A stretch of DNA of 64,000 nt from Arbacia lixula (taxonomy: Eukaryota > Echinodermata > Echinoidea > Arbacioida > Arbaciidae): NCBI GenBank assembly GCA_963669155.1, contig OZ022597.1, positions 7,628,240 to 7,692,239 of the forward strand, written 5' to 3'. A model generated the notes under the pieces. It was not told the origin of the DNA. It searched no databases and was given only the letters and a program-made list of their open reading frames with translations. Each line of letters opens with the position of its first letter. Positions within the stretch are counted from its first letter, which is position 1. Positions 58,901-64,000 of the stretch are shown one piece after another. Both the position numbers and the translations under genes were made by a program.

Positions 58901-61900
58901 GGAAGGCCGTGCTTCTTGCCGTATGACATGCACTGTGAGATAAGATCAATATTTTAAACAAGGTGTTACATGTAACACATCCTATAACAGGAAAACAAAT
59001 ATCATGGCAATGTTGTTCAGCATAGAAACTTACCATTAATGGCAACTTTGCTGTCCATGGCAACCTCTATGGATCTATGGAAACCTTGAATTTGATTGGC
59101 TGTCAAGTGCTGTCACCATATGGTAGTTACTATTGACAACAGAGTTACCATTAATGATATGTTTTATGCAACGAGGCCCATGTCAAATGTTAAAAGGTCG
59201 GTTTAGGAGTACACTGGACATAAAGAGAAATGATGATTGAGGATTCATTCATTCATTTATTGCAACTAAAATATGACACATAGTTGGCTTAATACAATGT
59301 AATACAGTAAACAATAAAACAAAATATAATACACAGTTAAACAAATGTAACAACAAATAAATATATTGAATGAATAAATGAATCTTAAAGAAGGAAAAAT
59401 TGAAAAGATGATTTTAAGAACCAATCCCTACACTTACATTGGTAGTAGGTGTTAAACAACAAAAAATTACACTTTCAAGAAAAAAGAAAAAAAAAACAAA
59501 TTTGAAAAGTAGATTTTAAAAACCAGTCCCTCCCTACACCTACATTGGAACTAGGTATAAGAAATTAATAATATGGCACTTTCAACAACAAAAAATGATC
59601 GAAAACAGGTCACGAATCAAGCCAAAATCAACACATCACAAAGTCAAAGGCGAAGAGCACACACCTGATCAAGGGCAGTCATGACTCCAGCAGGCAAGTG
59701 GTCCTTAATGATGACAGGAGAAATCAAAACCTCTCCAAAATCTTCCCGGTCTCTCCAGATGCCGTAGTATGCACAGTCCTTGGATTTGATCCTACATTGA
59801 CAGAGAACCAAAGTAGTGTCGTCATATTGTTTTTGTTTTGTTTTTGTATGTAGGATGCAAATGCAAACAATATCTCACCAGTGTGCTGTAAAAGTGGAAA
59901 TTTTCAAGAGATTAAATTTTCGCACTCGTCGGAGTAAAATGAATTTCGTGGTTTTTAATTTCGCGGGTTGTCCAGCCCTTTGGACGATCAATTCACTCAG
60001 CTTACCACTGCCACGCCAGTGCTGGCCAGGCAGCAGCAATAGCATGATGATGTTGTTGAAGCGCCGACTAAGGCTAAACCATAAACGTAGGCCTACGTAC
60101 GTGATGCGTGATGCATCAAAGCAAGCGCGCATACAAAGTGCGCCGATATGAACTTCGTTTAGGCGTAAATATATTCGCAAGTTTTTATTTTCGCGCCAAA
60201 TACAGGCCGCGTGAAATGCACAAAAATTTCCACACCGCAAAAATTTTCACTTTTACACTAAAGGTCCAGAAGGCCAATCAGTGGTTCACTGCAGCTCAAC
60301 TTAACCCTAATACTCCCGGGGTATTTCAAAGCTTGTTATTACCGGGGGGGGGGCCATTATGGCCCCCCCCCCTGAGATCTCGGCCATGGGTCGCCCGATT
60401 GCCTCAAAATTTTGCACAAGGGTAAAGAATTATGTAATCTACAAAATTGTATAGCTAAATTTACGAAAGTCCTTTTATTTTTTTTTAATAATTAATTTAT
60501 GCTAATTTATGCGAGAAATCATAGATTTTTGTATTTCTCACTAAATAAAGCCTCAGGAATAGCAATTTTTGGTACAAATGTCTTTCATAACTCCCTCATC
60601 AATTCTTCAAAGAAAAAGATAGGTTGTGGTAATTATTTCTTATGTATTTTATTGTTTTTCAATTTTCTTATGTATTTCTTTGTTTTTCGTTGTGATTCAG
60701 ATGCGTATGCGTGTGTGTGGGTGTGTGTGTGGGTGTGTGTTTGTGTGTGTGTGTGTGTGGTAATTATTTACACTATTTGAAACAGTGATAACACTTATTA
60801 GAAAAGTATTTACATAAATTGGAAAAGCTGATTTTATCCATAGGGTTATACACAGTCACATAGAGAAATAGCGAAATTTCAGTGACATGTGTTCGGTAAA
60901 CGTAATCTGACACCCGTACGGTAGGTCCGATCGCCATAAATTTGGTATCAAAATGTGCGGGAAGGATCAGAGAAAAAAGTCAAGAAATTTCGTTTCGAAA
61001 TATTGAGGCATGAGGAAGTACCGACAAAACTTCGACAGGGGGGGGCCATAATGGCCCCCCCCCCCCCGGGAGTATTAGGGTTAAATAAAGAGACACAATT
61101 CAAAATATATATTATATAACAATTGAACCCAAAATTAACAATTACATTTTTGATAGGAGAAAACTATGTACGCGGCATTTGAAGGCCTATTCACTGTTAT
61201 GCATATCCACTGCTTTGCATTTTTCTGGTTCTAAGCAACATCACTCAAGTGAGTGTTTCACTGGTACGACATTGTCTAGCGGGCTAGTGTTTGGGCACTC
61301 TCATTGACAGATCCTGCTATGATCAAGCTCTTTGCTAATCCCATATACAGGCAGTTTAGAACAAGTTGTCTTGACAACATGCTCACATGACGTCACATTT
61401 TGTTAGTCGTTACTCTTCCTCAAGTTGTCTTGTTGTCAAGATTCTGAAAATCATGAGTTTGACTGATTTGATGCAAATTCTTATCTTTTTTTGCATTCGT
61501 GGACCTTCTTGCTATCCATCTTAATTTTGTTTCTTTCTTTGTTAAATAGAATTAATGAATATTCCTTCAATTAATATGGGGAAATTTTTTAAATGATGGA
61601 TGAACGACAGGGTAGCTCTTTTGATGGTCCCAAAAATAACATTCTGTAAAAACTATGGAAAATGGATGAAAATATTGTAGAGTAATTCCCTCCCAATAAA
61701 AGACGTCGAAACTGATTCTAAGTGGAATTATATTGATTGCTAGATTTCAAGGAAGTTTTGGACAGGTCTTTCCAAAACCTAGGCTGCTTCTGTAGCCTAG
61801 AGACTGTTTCTGTAGAAGTTGCGATTGATAGCTAAGTTACCATCAATGGTAAGTTTTATGCAACAGGGCCCTGAAGCAACTTACCCCTCCCTCTTGGGGT

Positions 61901-62099
61901 TATTCCGCACGATCTGCAGAATCCGTCCTGGCAGATAGAGGGGGCTATGCGTGGTCAGCACCAACGCGTGATTAGTCGGGTGGAAGGCCTTCTGCAGTCG
62001 CCATGGCAGCGGGGATGGGGCGTCGACATCATCGATTGGAGCCAGGTTTCTGGAGGGCACCGTACAGCAGCATAGCAGCTCCCCCATAATAACCCGCCA
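49950..62099 (-). CDS. DAGLA: Diacylglycerol lipase alpha homologue, C-terminal part (5' exons outside the window)
   Basis: The last six exons in transcript order are 62099-61885, 59791-59665, 58932-58738, 58299-58167, 56945-56334 and 50317-49950 (stop TAA). All phases join: 1650 nt, 549 residues plus stop. The first exon begins WRVIMGELL, matching the human DAGLA block after the catalytic domain. It continues with HSPLYLPGRILQIVRNN (human TPLYPPGRIIHVVHNH). The next exon has YYGIWRDREDFGEVLISP (human YFAIWGDNKAFNEVIISP) and DHLP. The long Ser-rich tail keeps a DEGYCYYV block (human DEGHLFYI) and LFAG, as in DAGLA rather than the short-tailed DAGLB. DAGLA is a plasma-membrane serine hydrolase that makes the endocannabinoid 2-arachidonoylglycerol. 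The four membrane spans and catalytic Ser/Asp should lie beyond 64000. The 56945 border has an alternative 3 nt away (56942). The last exon has an acidic run, DTDDDIDIDDEALF. Confidence 0.9.
51343..52235. mobile_element. Foldback family K element with a second element inside
   Basis: Outer ends TTAAAGGGATGGTTCACCCT and AGGGTGAACTATTCCTTTAA are inverted. At 51424-51785 lies another palindromic sequence with ends CCCTTTCATA and TATGAAAGGGG and arms GGAGTTACTCC, apparently a later insertion. Confidence 0.65.
52366..52577. mobile_element. Foldback MITE family F
   Basis: Left GAGGTACTAGGCTGTGAGG and right CCATGCACCTCACAGCGTAT. Arms of about 75 bp around 'acagactatgcgcc'-type sequence; second copy of 22270-22497. 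Confidence 0.75.
53088..53457. mobile_element. Long foldback MITE family H
   Basis: About 370 bp with arms of about 165 bp: left AAGGGAATATACTGTAATGG, right CAGTACAGTATATTCCCTTT. Nearly every block on the left has its inverse on the right. Loop of about 30 bp near 53260-53285. Flanked by TA. Confidence 0.85.
53494..53845. mobile_element. Foldback family C, longer version
   Basis: GGTGTTTCACCAAGCTGTTC at left and GAACAGCTTGATGAAACACCC at right, with a tandem repeat of the right terminus at 53765-53845 (motif 'gtgcgtaactaacgaacagcttga'). Confidence 0.7.
57199..57238. repeat. 40-bp near-perfect palindrome
   Basis: A run of A, ATCATGATACATG, then TATATCATGAT and a run of T. It could form a stem of about 18 bp. 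Purpose unknown. Confidence 0.75.
59006..59179. mobile_element. Foldback MITE family B
   Basis: Internal 'aaacttaccattaatggcaactttg' and its inverse near the right end; right terminus ATGCAACGAGGCCC. Confidence 0.65.
59247..59393 (-). mobile_element. Retroposon 3' tail, reverse copy
   Basis: Reverse complement of the sequence at 16771-16920, including the GAATGAAT tail on the left and 'aagccaactatgtgtcatatttta'. Confidence 0.6.
59885..60257. mobile_element. Element with GTAAAAGTGAAAATTTT inverted ends
   Basis: Left GTAAAAGTGGAAATTTTC and right GCAAAAATTTTCACTTTTAC are inverted. Inner parts 'tttcgtggtttttaatttcgcg' and 'gcaagtttttattttcgcg' are CpG-rich for this window. A MITE is likely. Confidence 0.5.
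60305..61080. mobile_element. TTAA-target (piggyBac-like) non-autonomous element
   Basis: 776 bp with perfect terminal inverted repeats CCCTAATACTCCCGGGG, flanked by TTAA on both sides (60301-60304 and 61081-61084). Subterminal palindromes GGGGGGGGCCATTATGGCCC (60343-60372) and GGGGGGGCCATAATGGCCCC (61037-61066). TTAA targets and CCC-starting ends are typical of piggyBac. No transposase frame. Confidence 0.75.
60709..60760. repeat. (GT)n microsatellite
   Basis: GTGTGTGGGTGTGT-type tract inside the TTAA-target element. Confidence 0.85.
61821..61873. mobile_element. Foldback family B, right-end fragment, next to a splice donor
   Basis: TTACCATCAATGGTAAGTTT then TATGCAACAGGGCCC. It stops about 12 bp before the donor side of the exon at 61885. 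Confidence 0.6.
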
Positions 62100-63239
62100 C
62101 TGAAAAAGTGAGACAATCAAATGAAGATGTTTATTACAAACATACTTTATTCAAAGAATTGAATGCTTTTTTTACAGAGAGACATTAGATGATATATAAA
62201 TCTTTGTTTATGCCGTTACTCTCTTAATAAGATTAATCTGTTAGAAAATATGCAAATACGTGAAACCTTTACTTACTTGCTTCTGCCATGTGTTTGCTTT
62301 GATTAAACAAAGTACATGAAGGACTTTCCCTTAGGCAGCTTGTCAAAAGTCCCTGCCGCGTCTTTTGCTGTCAAAACCGCATGCGTCTTTTCAATGCGGC
62401 TTTCCTGATCAGCGTTCTTTTGTGTTGAAAGGAACGGTGGAGTTCAAAGGCCTATTCATACCAGCGTTCCTTATGTGCGTCTTTCCGGCCACTCCTATTT
62501 TGTGTTCGCATAGCGAATGATCAAATCTAAATAGCTCCCTCTACGACCAAAACTCTCGCATTCGTTCGTAATGGCTGTACATAAAGTGAGTTCTGTAATT
62601 TCGGGCGTGCATGAAGCCACTGAGTGGAAGGGCACTTTGACTCAATAAACGACATATCAAACACGTCATCAAATGTTACTAATGTTTTCAATTTGTTGCA
62701 TGAATCATGAATAATCTTTCCTCTAATGGACGGGGATTAATTCATTCTGTCTAATCTGATAAAAGTATTTCTACATGTAATTTGGTTTCCTCGCAATTTT
62801 TTACTATGTGCATGCAGGCTTTATTTATTTGCTACGTTTATGTCCCTATCAGAGATATAGGATGGGTGACTATAACTTGCGCATATTTTAAAGATGATAT
62901 ATGATGGTGATATCAAATCAAAGATTTACTCTCAATTCACCAAAGAAAATCGTCTAAATTCATAAATACCAAATGGACGGCAAGATACTAAAAGTCGATT
63001 TGCTCGACGTAACTATCAATATTCGTTCAAAGGTTTTCGAAGGTATCGCCATCTCAAAATTCTATGCCGATCGGCAAATGCACGCTACAGGCTAAAGAAA
63101 GTCATGAAAAAAATAATTTCTCATTTCACGCAAGATAATTGTGCAAAGAAAGTCAGGCAGATAGAGGTAAGATATTCATGTGTGCATGCAGGTTAAGACG
63201 CCATATAATCGGTTGAAACTGTTAACTCATCGTAAGTTC
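62100..63239. other. Intron of the DAGLA homologue; no exon recognised
   Basis: No reading frame resembling the DAGLA block that precedes WRVIMGELL was found. A copy of 'cgtctttt...caatgcgg' repeats occurs near 62350-62420. Otherwise plain AT-rich sequence. Confidence 0.5.
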
Positions 63240-64000
63240 ATGTAAAGAAACCGCCAGTTTTCTGTAACTGGCTAAGCCCGCTTAATAAACTGCCCATTTA
63301 TCATGACTATTAATAATTTCCGACCCGCCCGGCCTTGACAAGAACTCCCGGTTAATCGTAGCTATTGATAGAGACCGCCCATATCATTTTAAGAAACTAT
63401 TCATTCGTCGTAACTTCGAAACCGGCATTTTACCGCAAGCCGTATCTCTACTAAACCACCGATTTTTCATGACTATTGATTATTTCCGACCCGCCCTTGA
63501 TATGAACTCCCGGTTTATCGTGATGGTTAATAGTCAAATACCCGTCCTTTTGATTGAGAAACGGCTATAACTAATAAACACCGACACGCTCTTCACGGGG
63601 ACTACAAGTCATTAAATCGGCAGTCAATAGGAGGTATTCACAAAGTAAGAACCACCCTTTTAAGAATATACCAATTTATCGAAATGATTATGGAACTAGC
63701 ACGCAATCGTAAAAAGCAAGACCAAACCTTTTCAATAAATTCCTGTTTTATTTTAACTTTTAGACCCGCCCTTTAAAGAAACTACCAGTTTAACGTATTC
63801 ACAGGCCTAATTAAACCAGGCCCAGAGCTAATGGTAAGGCAGTGCCAAACTCTTTGAAGAAACTACAGTTCATTTTACCTTAACTCCCGATTAACTTATG
63901 GTTTACCGTAATTCTTAAAGCCCGCCCTATTTATAATAAATTGACGATCTATCCTAACTACATTGTGGTTAATCATTTCGAGCAACCATTTAAGAGACGG
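63240..64000. repeat. Degenerate tandem repeat, unit about 50 bp, continuing past the window
   Basis: At least a dozen diverged units share, in order, AAGAAACTACC, CAGTTTATCGTAACTATTAA and GACCCGCCCTT. Examples are 63288-63339, 63340-63390, 63456-63500, 63501-63550, 63745-63775, 63776-63810 and 63885-63935. There is no frame and no clear terminal repeats. Confidence 0.65.

Noticed and set aside
62100-62300. Possible upstream DAGLA exon near a CTTAC donor at about 62274
   Set aside because: The translation does not resemble the conserved block expected just before WRVIMGELL, and no matching acceptor phase was found.
1-64000. Retrovirus-like, Polinton-like or other capsid-bearing element
   Set aside because: No long terminal direct repeats and no integrase-, capsid- or polymerase-like frames were seen.

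Overview
The window looks like nuclear DNA of a marine invertebrate deuterostome, most likely an echinoderm such as a sea urchin. This is inference. It rests on AT-rich DNA, small GT-AG exons in long introns, abundant TACATG and CAT microsatellites, a very high density of short foldback transposons, and protein similarities. There is no bacterial-style organisation. Three spliced protein genes can be rebuilt with every exon phase consistent. Exon edges were read by eye from splice sites and reading frame.

Left (4216-31.4 kb, minus strand): a 23-coding-exon gene for a 925-residue protein. It has a Sec23-type CxxC/CxxC zinc finger, a von Willebrand A domain with an intact MIDAS, and Sec23-like beta-sandwich and helical segments. 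The tails are rich in tyrosine motifs. It resembles the vWA part of the proteins annotated 'circularly permutated Ras protein 1', but no Ras GTPase motifs are visible. One 149-residue exon interrupts the vWA domain, and symmetric small exons carry YDN tyrosine motifs. Its introns hold a minisatellite element with repeated DR1 nuclear-receptor motifs and a cluster of foldback elements.

Middle (31.3-41.5 kb): a divergent promoter region with a palindromic RFX X-box-like site. It is followed by a plus-strand 9-coding-exon gene for a 469-residue homologue of PPP1R32/SAXO4, a ciliary protein, with a probable 2.5 kb 3' UTR.

Right (49.95-62.1 kb, minus strand, convergent): the last six exons (549 residues) of a diacylglycerol lipase alpha (DAGLA) homologue. 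The catalytic core lies beyond the right edge. PPP1R32 and DAGLA are also near neighbours on human 11q12, so this appears to be ancient retained linkage. The last 0.75 kb is a degenerate tandem repeat of about 50 bp that runs off the window.

The rest is introns and intergenic DNA filled with non-autonomous DNA transposons: at least eight foldback families, Tc1/mariner-type and TTAA-target elements, and nested insertions. There are also retroposon tails, a tRNA-like SINE remnant and microsatellites. No rRNA, functional tRNA, CRISPR array or virus-like element was recognised.
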